A DNA stretch of 64,000 nucleotides from Clostridia bacterium (GCA_910575055.1 CAJTDC010000008.1:50449-114448); one strand, 5' to 3'. Shown: positions 8,338-17,102, counted from the first letter of the stretch. Made by a program: numbers and translations. Notes: a model not told the origin generated them from the sequence alone.

Positions 8338-9183
8338 TTAAAATGACAAATAACTTGTGCCTTCCAAAGGAATTAATACTTGTAATCCCATTCTATTATT
8401 GCTATCTCCTACAATATAAACAGAATAAGAATTTCCTGCTCTCAAAAACATATTAGGGTCTTCCAATATTGTTCTATTTGTAGTAGCAACTTTTAATTTA
8501 ATATTTCGACTGCCTGGTGCTAATGAAAGATAGCGACTTACTTCTTGAAAATCTAAATCACTCAATACTAATCTGTTATCTATATAAACGTCCATAAGAG
8601 GTGCTGTATAAGAAAGTTGTATAAATCTTACAAATGCTCTATTTTGATTTAATATTCTTGTATTGTCTGTTATCATTTGCCATTCGCTATTGATGCCAGT
8701 ATCTATAAAAGCCGCTGTATAAATTCTATTTGCAATGATATTAATTTGAGAAACACTAATTGGATTTCTTCTTGTACCCGCCTTGAATACTACAATACGA
8801 TAGTATCCTGGAAAGGCTTTCATATATTCTGTAAATGCTCTATAATTTAGATAAGAAGCAACTTTTCTGCCATTGATATAAATATCTACAGGAGTTTGAG
8901 AAGGATTTGCATTTAAAAAACGAATATAAGAAAACTTTGTAACACCTGGTATAATAGGAATAATTGTAATATTAGTATTTGGTCTATTATTTTCTGGAAA
9001 AAAATTTCCCGGAAATATTGCTCTACCCATATTGTTTCCTTGTTCTCCTACAAAATCAACATCTGAAACTTCTGTCGTATAATTTTCTTCTGTTAAATTA
9101 TCAATTTGTTCCTCTGTTAAAGGTAAAGGCATAATCATATCTGCACTTGTTTCCATTTCTGTCATATTGGTATCTTCATCCAT
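8338..9183 (-). CDS. DUF4397 domain protein, two repeats
   Basis: The 281-residue protein carries two DUF4397-type beta-sandwich units, near residues 83-165 and 183-270. Each has the pattern 'xVDIYINGRKVA', then an aromatic-Y-F/V stretch, then 'PGxxxI'. For example, 'PVDIYINGRKVASYLNYRAF' is in unit one and 'LMDVYIDNRLVLSDLDFQEV' in unit two. The first ~80 residues are acidic and then proline/asparagine-rich, with no signal peptide. Family members occur as surface or spore-associated proteins in Firmicutes. The specific role here is unknown. AGGTGA precedes the ATG. Confidence 0.8.
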   Translation of the reverse strand: MDEDTNMTEMETSADMIMPLPLTEEQIDNLTEENYTTEVSDVDFVGEQGNNMGRAIFPGNFFPENNRPNTNITIIPIIPGVTKFSYIRFLNANPSQTPVDIYINGRKVASYLNYRAFTEYMKAFPGYYRIVVFKAGTRRNPISVSQINIIANRIYTAAFIDTGINSEWQMITDNTRILNQNRAFVRFIQLSYTAPLMDVYIDNRLVLSDLDFQEVSRYLSLAPGSRNIKLKVATTNRTILEDPNMFLRAGNSYSVYIVGDSNNRMGLQVLIPLEGTSYLSF

Positions 9184-9248
9184 ATTGTTTCACCTGCTTT
9201 CTGTTGATACTGCTAATATATGCCTTGTTTAAAATTTGGTGCATATAT

Positions 9249-9278
9249 TTGACAAGTTTATTACTATTTGGATATAAT
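9249..9278 (+). promoter_or_regulatory. Promoter of the MATE gene
   Basis: TTGACA (9249-9254) and TATAAT (9273-9278) are 18 bases apart, about 33 bases upstream of the start codon. Confidence 0.75.
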
Positions 9279-9311
9279 AAAGTCAATATTATTTTTAAGG
9301 AGATGACAAAA

Positions 9312-10694
9312 ATGGAGCAGCAAAATATATTAGCTACAGGAAATATAGTAAAGCTTTTATTTCGTCTTGCACTTCCCTCTATCACTGCTCAAATTATAAA
9401 TGTACTTTACAATATGGTAGACCGTATGTTCATTGGTCATATTTCAGAAATTGGCTCTATGGCACTAACAGGTGTTGGTATTACATTTCCCATTATTACA
9501 TTAATTTCAGCTTTTAGCGGCTTGATAGGTATGGGCGGTGCTCCTCTTGCAGCTATAGAAATGGGAAAACAAAATATACAAAAAGCAGAAAAAATATTAG
9601 GGAACTGTGTTACTTCTCTTGTTGTAACATCTATTTTTTTAATGGCTTTTATATTTTATTTTCAAAATACATTACTTTCTTTTTTTGGTGCAAGCGAAAA
9701 CACAATACAATATGCTTCTGATTATTTAACAATATATGTCTGTGGTACGCTTTTTGTACAGATTTCACTAGGATTAAATACATTTATTACTTCTCAAGGA
9801 TTTGCTAAAACAAGTATGTCCACAGTAATGATTGGTGCAATATTAAATATAATATTAGACCCTATATTAATATTTGGCTTTGATATGGGCGTAAAAGGAG
9901 CAGCTTTTGCTACAATTTTATCACAATGTGTTTCTGCTATTTGGGTAATGCGTTTTTTAACAGGTAAAAATACAAAATTACGTATTAAAAAACAATATTT
10001 AAAAATAGAACAAAAATTACTTTTTTCTATATTAGCATTAGGAATTTCTCCTTTTATTATGCAATCTACAGAAAGTCTTTTAACAATTTGTTTAAATACT
10101 TCTTTGCAAAAATATGGTGGTGATTTAGCTGTTGGTTCTATGACAATATTAACAAGTATTATGCAGTTTTCTATGTTGCCATTATTAGGATTGACACAAG
10201 GAGCACAACCTATTGTTAGTTTTAATTATGGTGCAAAACAAAAACAACGTGTTAAAAAAACAATATTTATATTATTATGTTCTTGTTTCTGTTATAGTTT
10301 TACATTGTGGCTTATTATTATGTTATTTCCACATTTATTTGTTAGAATATTTACAAATTCTTCTGAACTAATTTCTTTTTCTTGTTGGGCTTTACGTATT
10401 TTTATGGGTGTTTCTTGTATTATGGGTATTCAAATTGGCTGTCAGCAGTCTTTTCTAGCATTAGGGCAAGCAAAAGTATCTATGTTTCTCGCATTGCTTC
10501 GAAAAATTATATTGCTGATACCACTTATTTATATATTGCCATTGTTTTTTGAAAATAAAGTATTTTCTATATTTTTAGCAGAACCTGTTGCAGATAGCAT
10601 TTCTATCACTACTACATCAATATTATTTTATATACAGTTTAGAAAAATTCTTTCTACATTATCTGATAATGCAGAAAACAGTAAAACCGCTTAA
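9312..10694 (+). CDS. MATE family multidrug/Na+ efflux transporter
   Basis: This is a 460-residue inner-membrane exporter with about 12 helices. The two half-repeats of the MATE fold are recognisable from 'LFRLALPSITAQIINVLYNMVDRMFIGH' split across the first helices and from 'GAILNIILDPILIFGF' and 'GLTQGAQPIVSFNYGA'. It most likely exports cationic drugs or toxins against Na+ or H+. The ATG at 9312 has AAGGAG nine bases before it. A second ATG at 9303 overlaps that site and is unlikely. The substrate cannot be named from sequence. Confidence 0.92.
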   Translation: MEQQNILATGNIVKLLFRLALPSITAQIINVLYNMVDRMFIGHISEIGSMALTGVGITFPIITLISAFSGLIGMGGAPLAAIEMGKQNIQKAEKILGNCVTSLVVTSIFLMAFIFYFQNTLLSFFGASENTIQYASDYLTIYVCGTLFVQISLGLNTFITSQGFAKTSMSTVMIGAILNIILDPILIFGFDMGVKGAAFATILSQCVSAIWVMRFLTGKNTKLRIKKQYLKIEQKLLFSILALGISPFIMQSTESLLTICLNTSLQKYGGDLAVGSMTILTSIMQFSMLPLLGLTQGAQPIVSFNYGAKQKQRVKKTIFILLCSCFCYSFTLWLIIMLFPHLFVRIFTNSSELISFSCWALRIFMGVSCIMGIQIGCQQSFLALGQAKVSMFLALLRKIILLIPLIYILPLFFENKVFSIFLAEPVADSISITTTSILFYIQFRKILSTLSDNAENSKTA

Positions 10695-10706
10695 ACGGTT
10701 TTACTG
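10679..10706. terminator. Bidirectional terminator, MATE gene / methyltransferase
   Basis: AGTAAAACCG and CGGTTTTACT form a perfect 10-bp stem with a six-base loop that spans the stop codon of the MATE gene. The convergent methyltransferase ends inside it. Confidence 0.8.
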
Positions 10707-11489
10707 TTTATATTTACAAATAACTAAACGGTCATTCATATTTTTTATAAAAGGTAATGTTGCAAAAAGTCTTCCCCTGAAAGAATATTTTTTCATTTCT
10801 TCATTAAAACTTGTGTCACTTACTAATTTTAATCCAGAAACATAACTTTCTAATTCTTTTCCAGAAGAAATTCCCCATTGAAATACAGCATCTGTATTTT
10901 TTACAGTATCATGATATTTGCTCATTTTACAAAGAAAAGGAGAAGATACATCTAAAAGTAATATACTCTTTTTAAAATGGCTGCATATAATATTAAGAAG
11001 TTCCTTCACTTGTTTTTCATTAAAATACATCAATAATCCTTCTATAATAAATATTGTAGTTTTATTTTTGATTATATTTTCTGTCCAAGACGCATCTAAA
11101 GCAGATTTTGCTATCATATGTACTCTTTGTTGTTTTACAAAATATTCCTTTCTGCACTTTATGACATTAGGCAAATCTAAGTCATACCAAGTGATTTTTC
11201 CATTGTCTACTCTTTCAAAGCGAGCATCTAATCCGCAACCTATACATATACATACTGCATCTGGTATTTGACATAATATAGATTTTAATGCTTTATCAAT
11301 CAATATTGTCCTTGCTACAACACCTTCATGACTCATAAACTTATCATATTTTTGTGTGTCTATTTGTAATTTCTGTATTATTTCTACTGCTTTTTTATCT
11401 TGTATTCTTGCTTTTTTTCTCATTGTTTCATTTGCTTTAATAACAAGAGGAATTAACATTGTTTCTTCTACACCATATAATATTTTCAT
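10701..11489 (-). CDS. Class I SAM methyltransferase, leucine carboxyl methyltransferase (LCM) family
   Basis: The 262-residue protein has the LCM-type SAM fold: 'DAVCICIGCGLDARFERVD' supplies the glycine-rich SAM loop, followed by 'WYDLDLP' and 'IIEGLLMYF'. Bacterial members methylate small molecules, and some act in polyketide or antibiotic modification. The target here is unknown. An ATG at 11489 is taken as start, about 11 bases after AAGGAG. A GTG at 11501 directly abuts that site. A near-perfect palindrome lies about 40 bases upstream and may be an operator. Confidence 0.82.
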   Translation of the reverse strand: MKILYGVEETMLIPLVIKANETMRKKARIQDKKAVEIIQKLQIDTQKYDKFMSHEGVVARTILIDKALKSILCQIPDAVCICIGCGLDARFERVDNGKITWYDLDLPNVIKCRKEYFVKQQRVHMIAKSALDASWTENIIKNKTTIFIIEGLLMYFNEKQVKELLNIICSHFKKSILLLDVSSPFLCKMSKYHDTVKNTDAVFQWGISSGKELESYVSGLKLVSDTSFNEEMKKYSFRGRLFATLPFIKNMNDRLVICKYKQ

Positions 11490-11526
11490 TTCAGAAATCA
11501 CTCCTTTTAGTTAATTTATAGTAATA

Positions 11527-11548
11527 TTAGTTACTATATACTAACTAA
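11527..11548. promoter_or_regulatory. Palindromic operator candidate upstream of LCM methyltransferase
   Basis: The arms TTAGTTA (11527-11533) and TAACTAA (11542-11548) are perfect complements around an eight-base spacer. On the minus strand a TATAAT lies just upstream, so a bound regulator could block transcription. The form suits a MarR/TetR-type dimer, but no such gene is adjacent. Confidence 0.5.
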
Positions 11549-11607
11549 ATAATAACACATTATACTATAAATTGCAAGCAATAAATCATACTAAATTGAT
11601 AAAAAAT

Positions 11608-11669
11608 AAAATACAAACAGAAATTTATCAATTTTATAAATAATCAATAACATTTGCTGTTTGTATTTT
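11608..11669 (-). terminator. Stem-loop downstream of the DUF7666 repeat gene
   Basis: AAAATACAAACAG (11608-11620) and CTGTTTGTATTTT (11657-11669) form a 13-bp stem with a 36-base loop. It lies just after the stop codon of the minus-strand gene. Confidence 0.5.
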
Positions 11670-11681
11670 ATAAATCTATTT

Positions 11682-12959
11682 TTATTTATTTATATCAATT
11701 CCTGTCATTTGTTTAAATATAGCAGCATCAAAATTAGGTATCCATTGAATAATATTTTTTTCTCTATCACTTAGACTTTTCCACCATATTTGGCAAGCCT
11801 CATAAAAATTATAATATTTTAAATAGCCTCCTGTCACAGTAAATTCTTTATGTCTTTGTTTTTCTTCTTCTGTCATATTTTCTTTTGAAATCCATTCTGT
11901 TAAAGTGATACGACTTAATATTTTATTTGCTTTACTATTTTTCCAAATTCTATAAGTCCAGTCAGAAGGTTTATCAAATAAACAAATTTTAGGCTCTATG
12001 GTATTAAAACAGCCATTTGAAAAGTTGGTTTTATTCCAATCTCCTGTATTATAATTTCCTGTATTATATTTTCCTGTATTGTAATTGCCTTTGTTTTGTT
12101 CTCCTGTATTGTAATTTCCTATGCTACAGTTTGCTGTATTAAAACTTCCTATATTACAGCTACTTGTATTTTGTGCCCCTATATTGTAATCCCCTATATT
12201 GTAATCCCCTATATTTTTCCTTCCTACATTATAATGTCCTATATTGTAATTTCCTGTATTACGACTTCCTTGATTATAGCTTCCTGTATTAAAGTTTCCT
12301 TTATTAGCAATGCCAACATTTCGATAGTCTTTATGTTTAGTACATTGACCTAAATCAAGTATATAAAGCACTTCTAGCCAATTTAATTCTTTTATTATTT
12401 TTATTTTATTGGTGCAACACTTTCTTCCTAAAGAATAAAAATCAATATCTCCTAATGCAGCTACTTCTGCTATACGATATTCTTTTTCTTCTCCAATAAC
12501 ACAATAATCTAAACAATCTAACAAATTCAAACAATAATGAAAGCCTTTTTCACAGTATTTTGGTATTTCATTTTCTTCATAAATTCTGCCAACTTTAAAT
12601 TTCATTTTTTTAAACTTCCAATCAGAATGAAACACTTTATAGCCTTTATTGATATTTAATAAATTCATAACTTCTTGCCAGTCTAATTCTCTCACAATTT
12701 GAATTTTGTTAGTACAACATTTACTAGTTTTTAAATCAAAATCTACTTCACCTAAGGCAATCACTTCTGTTACTTTATTTTTGCTATTAAATTCATAATA
12801 AGCAAAACAATCTTCTAATATTAAACAAAAATGAATACCACTTTTACAACATTGTGGTGTTACATTTTCTTCATAAATTTTGCCGACTTCAAATTTCATA
12901 TTTCTACAAGTCCAATCAGGCTGAAATACTTTGTATCCTCTTATTTCCTTTTCCCCCAT
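11682..12959 (-). CDS. Tandem DUF7666 domains plus NxGxx pentapeptide-repeat protein
   Basis: The 425-residue protein has two tandem copies of a DUF7666-like domain, about residues 5-100 and 103-205. Each has 'GYKVF', 'DWxxxxMKFxVGxIYEE', 'GxHxCLxLxDC' and 'KCCTNKI'. About 22 NxGxx repeats follow near 210-320 (NTGNY, NIGHY, NVGRK and so on), of the Pentapeptide_2 type that forms a right-handed beta-helix. The C-terminal ~105 residues are 'FDKPSDWTYRIWKNSKANKI' and a helical tail. The ATG at 12959 has AAAGGTG before it. DUF7666 is known from phage and gut Firmicute proteins, and its function is unknown. There is no signal peptide, so it is probably cytosolic. The gene is likely single, upstream of a stem-loop. 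Confidence 0.72.
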   Translation of the reverse strand: MGEKEIRGYKVFQPDWTCRNMKFEVGKIYEENVTPQCCKSGIHFCLILEDCFAYYEFNSKNKVTEVIALGEVDFDLKTSKCCTNKIQIVRELDWQEVMNLLNINKGYKVFHSDWKFKKMKFKVGRIYEENEIPKYCEKGFHYCLNLLDCLDYCVIGEEKEYRIAEVAALGDIDFYSLGRKCCTNKIKIIKELNWLEVLYILDLGQCTKHKDYRNVGIANKGNFNTGSYNQGSRNTGNYNIGHYNVGRKNIGDYNIGDYNIGAQNTSSCNIGSFNTANCSIGNYNTGEQNKGNYNTGKYNTGNYNTGDWNKTNFSNGCFNTIEPKICLFDKPSDWTYRIWKNSKANKILSRITLTEWISKENMTEEEKQRHKEFTVTGGYLKYYNFYEACQIWWKSLSDREKNIIQWIPNFDAAIFKQMTGIDINK

Positions 12960-12989
12960 ATTTTTCACCTTTCTTTACTGAAAAACATT

Positions 12990-13703
12990 TTACAAACTTT
13001 TTAAATAACTAATTTCTTTTTGTGTCAAATATCTATAGTTTCCCTTTTTCAAATCTTTTAAAAATAATGTTCCTGTTCCAATTCTTTTTAATTGTGCTAC
13101 AGGGTGCTTAATTGCTTGACACATTTTTCTAACTTGTCTATTTCTTCCTTCTTGTATTACAATACGAACAGTAGTATATTTTTTTTCTTTTTGTAGTATT
13201 TCCAATTTTGCTGGTTCTGTTTTTTTGCCATCAATTACAATCCCCCTACGAAATTGTATTATATTATGCTCTGAAGGTGTTCCAAATAATTTTGCTTCAT
13301 ATGTTTTTTCGATATGATGTTTTGGGTGTGTCAAACAGTATGTCAAATCACCATCATTTGTTAATAAAAGTAGTCCTGATGTATCATAATCCAAACGTCC
13401 TACAGGATATACTCTTTCTGTAATATCCTTTAACAAATCTATTACAGTAGGTCTTTGAAACTGGTCTTTCACTGTTGTAACATAGCCCTCTGGTTTATGA
13501 AGCATAATATATACAAAATTTTGTTTCATTTCTACTTTTTTATTTTGATATAATACAACATCTTTTTGTGTGTCTACTTTTGTACCTAATTCTGTTACTA
13601 CTTTTCCATTTACTTGCACTTTCCCCATTACAATCAATTCTTCTGCTTTTCGGCGAGAAGCAATTCCTGCTTCTGCTAAAAACTTTTGTAATCTAACTTC
13701 CAT
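12990..13703 (-). CDS. rluB: RsuA/RluB-family rRNA pseudouridine synthase
   Basis: RluB-type enzymes make pseudouridine in 23S rRNA near the peptidyl-transferase centre. The 237 residues hold an N-terminal S4 RNA-binding domain (about 1-60, 'LQKFLAEAGIASRRKAEELI'). The catalytic domain follows, with D105 in 'GRLDYDTSGLLLLT' and the late 'EGRNRQVRKMCQAI'. RsuA (16S) is the alternative, but placement after scpA-scpB-dacF is that of Firmicute rluB. AGGAGGAAG precedes the ATG. Confidence 0.9.
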   Translation of the reverse strand: MEVRLQKFLAEAGIASRRKAEELIVMGKVQVNGKVVTELGTKVDTQKDVVLYQNKKVEMKQNFVYIMLHKPEGYVTTVKDQFQRPTVIDLLKDITERVYPVGRLDYDTSGLLLLTNDGDLTYCLTHPKHHIEKTYEAKLFGTPSEHNIIQFRRGIVIDGKKTEPAKLEILQKEKKYTTVRIVIQEGRNRQVRKMCQAIKHPVAQLKRIGTGTLFLKDLKKGNYRYLTQKEISYLKSL

Positions 13704-13727
13704 ATACTTCCTCCTAAAATACTGCCT

Positions 13728-13864
13728 TTATAAACTTTTTCTAATTTCTTCTAGTCCTTTCATTAATGCGTCTTGCAATCAACTATCACTGTAATACCTT
13801 CTACTTTTTCTCCTGTACTTTCATTTTCAAATTCTTCACTCATCATTGTAATTGTTTTTTTCAT
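13728..13864 (-). pseudogene. Frameshifted small gene between dacF and rluB
   Basis: A small frame starts at ATG 13864 behind an AAAGGGGG site, 28 bases after dacF. It reads MKKTITMMSEEFENE and continues to '...GITVIVDCKTH', stopping at 13763 (33 residues). In another frame the sequence continues smoothly as 'QDALMKGLEEIRKSL' and stops at 13728. Together these would make a coherent protein of about 48 residues. A one- or two-base indel near 13770-13780 would split it. The product is unknown. It may be a broken gene, a sequencing error, or two tiny genes. Confidence 0.45.
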
Positions 13865-13892
13865 TGTATTATTTCCCCCTTTACCTATAAAA

Positions 13893-15065
13893 CTATTTTA
13901 ATTTTTCATCTAAAGGAAAATCAGTCCATTTTTTTGCTAAATATTCTAGCATTTCTGTCAATGTATATCTTTCTGCTCCTTCTGCTGCTATAATATCAAT
14001 TTTAGCAATACAACTACTTCCTAACATAATTTCTGCCGTTCCTAACTTTTCTCCTTTTATAACAGGTGCTTCCATTTCTCCTATTTGTGTGGCATATATT
14101 TGTATTTTATCTAATTCTTGCTGCGAAAACAACCCTTCAAAACCTTCTGATAACACTGCTGGAACACTTTGTTTTTGAGAATATAGCACTGTTGTAGGTT
14201 TTAATTGTTGCCCTTTTTCTGCAATGATTTCTTTTTTATAATTTTCAAAACCATAGTCCATAAGTGCTTTGGTGTCTTTCCACTTTTGTTCTCTGCCTTC
14301 TTTGCCCCAGCCACTTGCTAATACTGTTGTAATGAGCATAATATCATCTCTTTTTGCTGCTCCTACAAAACACTGTCCTGCTTTATTTGTATAACCCGTT
14401 TTTACACCCATTGCTCCTTGATATTCTTGTAAAAAGCGGTCTTGATTTGTAATATAATACTGTTTTCCCTCTCCACCTTTCATAGGTAATGTAACAGAAG
14501 GTGTATTTATAATTTCTACAAATTTGTCATTTTGTAGTGCATAACGAGCAATCAAAGCCATATCTTTTGCTGTAGAATGATGTTGTTCAAATGTCAAATG
14601 TCCATCTAAACCATTTGGAGAACCAAAAATAGTATCTTTCGCACCAATTTCTTTTGCTTTTGCTGTCATTTTTTCACAAAATTCGTCTACACTTCCTCCA
14701 ACCTGCTCAGCTAATGCTACTGCTGCATCATTATATGATTTCAACATCATAGCATATAAAAGGTCTTCTTCTCTTATTTGTTCTCCTGCTGTCAAATTCA
14801 TACGTACCTGAGGTGATTTCGCTGCTGTTGTACTTACAGTAATCATATCATCTGGATTACCTTCTTCTAATACAAGTATTGCTGTCATAATTTTAGTAGT
14901 ACTTGCCATTGTCAAAGGTTCTGTTTCATTTTTACCCCAAAGCACACGACCACTTTCTCCATCTATCAAGACTGCTCCTTTTGCTGCAACAGAAGGTGGT
15001 TCAGAAGCATATGCTGTTTGGCTAAATAAAAATAGTGCTGTCATATAAATGAATAATTTTTTCAT
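13893..15065 (-). CDS. dacF: Serine-type D-Ala-D-Ala carboxypeptidase (DacF-like PBP5 family)
   Basis: This secreted penicillin-binding protein trims the terminal D-Ala of peptidoglycan stems. The 390 residues start with a signal peptide (about 1-20, cleavage after AYA). The S11 peptidase motifs are all present: S55-T-T-K58, S110-Y-N and K222-T-G. A C-terminal beta-rich PBP5_C domain follows, without a clear amphipathic anchor. The gene lies between scpB and rluB. In Bacillus this neighbourhood has the sporulation genes dacB/spmAB, so a role in the spore cortex is possible but not shown. Confidence 0.93.
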   Translation of the reverse strand: MKKLFIYMTALFLFSQTAYASEPPSVAAKGAVLIDGESGRVLWGKNETEPLTMASTTKIMTAILVLEEGNPDDMITVSTTAAKSPQVRMNLTAGEQIREEDLLYAMMLKSYNDAAVALAEQVGGSVDEFCEKMTAKAKEIGAKDTIFGSPNGLDGHLTFEQHHSTAKDMALIARYALQNDKFVEIINTPSVTLPMKGGEGKQYYITNQDRFLQEYQGAMGVKTGYTNKAGQCFVGAAKRDDIMLITTVLASGWGKEGREQKWKDTKALMDYGFENYKKEIIAEKGQQLKPTTVLYSQKQSVPAVLSEGFEGLFSQQELDKIQIYATQIGEMEAPVIKGEKLGTAEIMLGSSCIAKIDIIAAEGAERYTLTEMLEYLAKKWTDFPLDEKLK

Positions 15066-15130
15066 ACAATCCCTCTTTTTTCTCTTTTGGATTAGTATGT
15101 CAAATCAAAAACAAAAATTATCTGGAAATT

Positions 15131-15664
15131 TTACACATCTATTATATTATTTTCTTCTTCTTGCAAAGGAGGCAATTCACTTGTAGATTTGAAACCAAAA
15201 TATCTCAAAAATTCATTTGTTGTACCAAATAATATCGGTTTTCCTGGTATATTCAATCTTCCTGTTTCACAAATTAAATTTTTTTCTAATAATTTATTCA
15301 CTGCGTGGTCAGCACTGACACCTCTGATTTCTTCTATTTGTGCCTTTGTAATAGGTTGTTTATAAGCTATAATGGCTAGTGTTTCTAAAAGTGCCTGTGT
15401 CATACCTTGTCTTTTAGGGCTCTTATACATATTTCTAATAAATTCAAAACATTCTGCTGCAGTGCACATTTGATAGCCATTATTAATTTCTATAATTCGT
15501 ATGCCTCTTTTTTCTGTTTCATATTTTTCTGCCAATGTTTTAATAATTGCTTTTGTTGTTGCTTTATCCAATTCTATTGTTTGAGCAATAGTAGGCAAAG
15601 GCACTGCTTCTCCTGAAATAAAAAGCAATGCCTCTACTACTGCTTCAAGTTCTGTTAATTTCAT
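15131..15664 (-). CDS. scpB: Segregation and condensation protein B
   Basis: ScpB dimerises and, with ScpA, bridges the heads of SMC for chromosome compaction. The 177-residue protein is two winged helices: 'LEAVVEALLFISGEAVP' begins the first and 'LLETLAIIAYKQPITKAQIEEIRG' split marks the second. The ATG at 15664 lies inside the 3' end of scpA (20-base overlap), with GGAAGTGA upstream. A GTG five codons earlier has no ribosome site. Translational coupling with scpA is likely. Confidence 0.95.
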   Translation of the reverse strand: MKLTELEAVVEALLFISGEAVPLPTIAQTIELDKATTKAIIKTLAEKYETEKRGIRIIEINNGYQMCTAAECFEFIRNMYKSPKRQGMTQALLETLAIIAYKQPITKAQIEEIRGVSADHAVNKLLEKNLICETGRLNIPGKPILFGTTNEFLRYFGFKSTSELPPLQEEENNIIDV

Positions 15665-16424
15665 TATTATCACTTCCACTTACTTTTGTAATTAATATTT
15701 CTGAAAAAGCTTCTTTTTGAGAAACAGAAACTTCTTTCATTTTTATTAGCTCTAACAATGCCAAAAATGTTACAACAATTTCCATTTTTACTGCTTTAGG
15801 GCGAAAAATTGTATAAAATGAAACAGAAGGACGAAGTATCAACAAATCTCTTATATAATCTATTTTTTCGTCAATAGTATACAAATCTCTTTCTACTGAT
15901 TTAAAAGAACTTCTCACTCTATCAACTTTTGTTTCTCGCCTTTTCATTACTTCTGTAAATGCTTCATATAAATTGTCTAATGTGATGCCACATAAAAATT
16001 TGTCTAAATCTAAATCTTGTTTGTTACTTTGTTTTAATTTTTCTACTGCCTTATCTGCTTCTTTATATAACACTAATGCTGCTGTTTCTTCTCTTTTTTT
16101 AAAATCCTCTGTAATTTCTTTAAATTTTTTATATTCCAACAATTTATTCACTAATTCTTCTCTTGGGTCTTGCTGTGGTTGTTCTTGTTTTTGTTTAGGC
16201 AGAAGCAATTTTGATTTGATTTCAATAAGCGTTGCTGCCATAAGTAAAAACTCGCTCATACCATCCATATTTTTATATTCTGCTTGTTCTAAAAAAGCAA
16301 TATATTGCTCTGTTAACTGTGCAATAGGAATGTCATAAATATCAATTTCATTTTTTTCTATCAAATGAAATAATAAATCAAAAGGCCCTTCAAATGCTTC
16401 TAGATGTACATTAATACTTTCCAC
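15645..16424 (-). CDS. scpA: Segregation and condensation protein A (kleisin)
   Basis: ScpA is the kleisin subunit that closes the SMC ring. It starts at a GTG (16424) six bases after AGGGGAA and reads 'VHLEAFEGPFDLLFHLIEKNEIDIYDIPIAQ', the hallmark N-terminus. The 259-residue protein has the usual length. The middle is charged and variable, and the C-terminal winged helix ends 'FLALLELIKMKEVSVSQ'. It overlaps scpB and follows the degenerate site-2 protease by about 40 bases. Confidence 0.95.
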   Translation of the reverse strand: MESINVHLEAFEGPFDLLFHLIEKNEIDIYDIPIAQLTEQYIAFLEQAEYKNMDGMSEFLLMAATLIEIKSKLLLPKQKQEQPQQDPREELVNKLLEYKKFKEITEDFKKREETAALVLYKEADKAVEKLKQSNKQDLDLDKFLCGITLDNLYEAFTEVMKRRETKVDRVRSSFKSVERDLYTIDEKIDYIRDLLILRPSVSFYTIFRPKAVKMEIVVTFLALLELIKMKEVSVSQKEAFSEILITKVSGSDNNEINRT

Positions 16425-16466
16425 AACGATTTCCCCTTATCAAAATATTCATTTTAGAGTATCATA

Positions 16467-17102
16467 TTACAAAAAGAAAAGCAACATTTCCATACCTCTT
16501 ATAATCGTTAATGAGATGGTGTCTAATAAAGAACCAAATACACGAAATATCAATAAAAATATAAATGCAACTTGTATTATTTTTTCATACTGCATATAAG
16601 TAAAATATTGTTTTGCAGGTAATACAAGTGAAAGCACTTTTACACAGTCCATAGGAGGTACAGGTAAACAGTTACAAACAGCAAAAGATACATTATATAA
16701 AATTAATACATTTAAAAATGTACTTACAATGCTATTATGAATAGGAATTATTTTCCAAATTATCAATGCAATAAATGCTAATACTATATTTGCTACACTT
16801 GGCAATATTGCCACTAACAAAGAAGCCCTTTTTCTACTTTTATAATATAATGGACTAGTACGAACTGTTTTGCTCCAGCCAAAAGCACCATAACCTAGTA
16901 AAAATGTAAAAATAAATAACATTGCTCCTATTGGTTCTGTATATTTTAATGGATTTAATGTTAAATTTTTTTCATTTTTAGGTACGACATCCCCTAATGC
17001 TGTAGATACTGCTGCTCTCGTAAATTCGTGACAAGTTGCAACAATAAAAAAAGAAATCACACCAAATAGTATTTGTAATAATACATTTCTGCTAAAAAAC
17101 AT
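16467..17102 (-). CDS. Degenerate site-2 protease (M50) family membrane protein
   Basis: The 211-residue, five- to six-helix membrane protein matches the YwhC/site-2 protease group. The expected zinc motif HExxH is changed: residues 25-29 read HEFTR, so the second histidine is arginine. 'LNPLKYTEPIG' (usually LNPLxHxDPxG) and 'NCLPVPPMDCVK' (usually NLxPVPPLDG) are also altered, although the aspartate is kept. The family usually cuts substrates inside the membrane. This copy is likely a non-catalytic relative. Placement upstream of scpA-scpB is common in Clostridia. A short 'GGAGCAAATT' precedes the ATG. Confidence 0.8.
   Translation of the reverse strand: MFFSRNVLLQILFGVISFFIVATCHEFTRAAVSTALGDVVPKNEKNLTLNPLKYTEPIGAMLFIFTFLLGYGAFGWSKTVRTSPLYYKSRKRASLLVAILPSVANIVLAFIALIIWKIIPIHNSIVSTFLNVLILYNVSFAVCNCLPVPPMDCVKVLSLVLPAKQYFTYMQYEKIIQVAFIFLLIFRVFGSLLDTISLTIIRGMEMLLFFL

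Noticed and set aside
12030..12320. Short regular repeats that could be read as a CRISPR array
   Set aside because: The unit is 15 bases with no unique spacers, and it encodes the NxGxx repeat of one protein.
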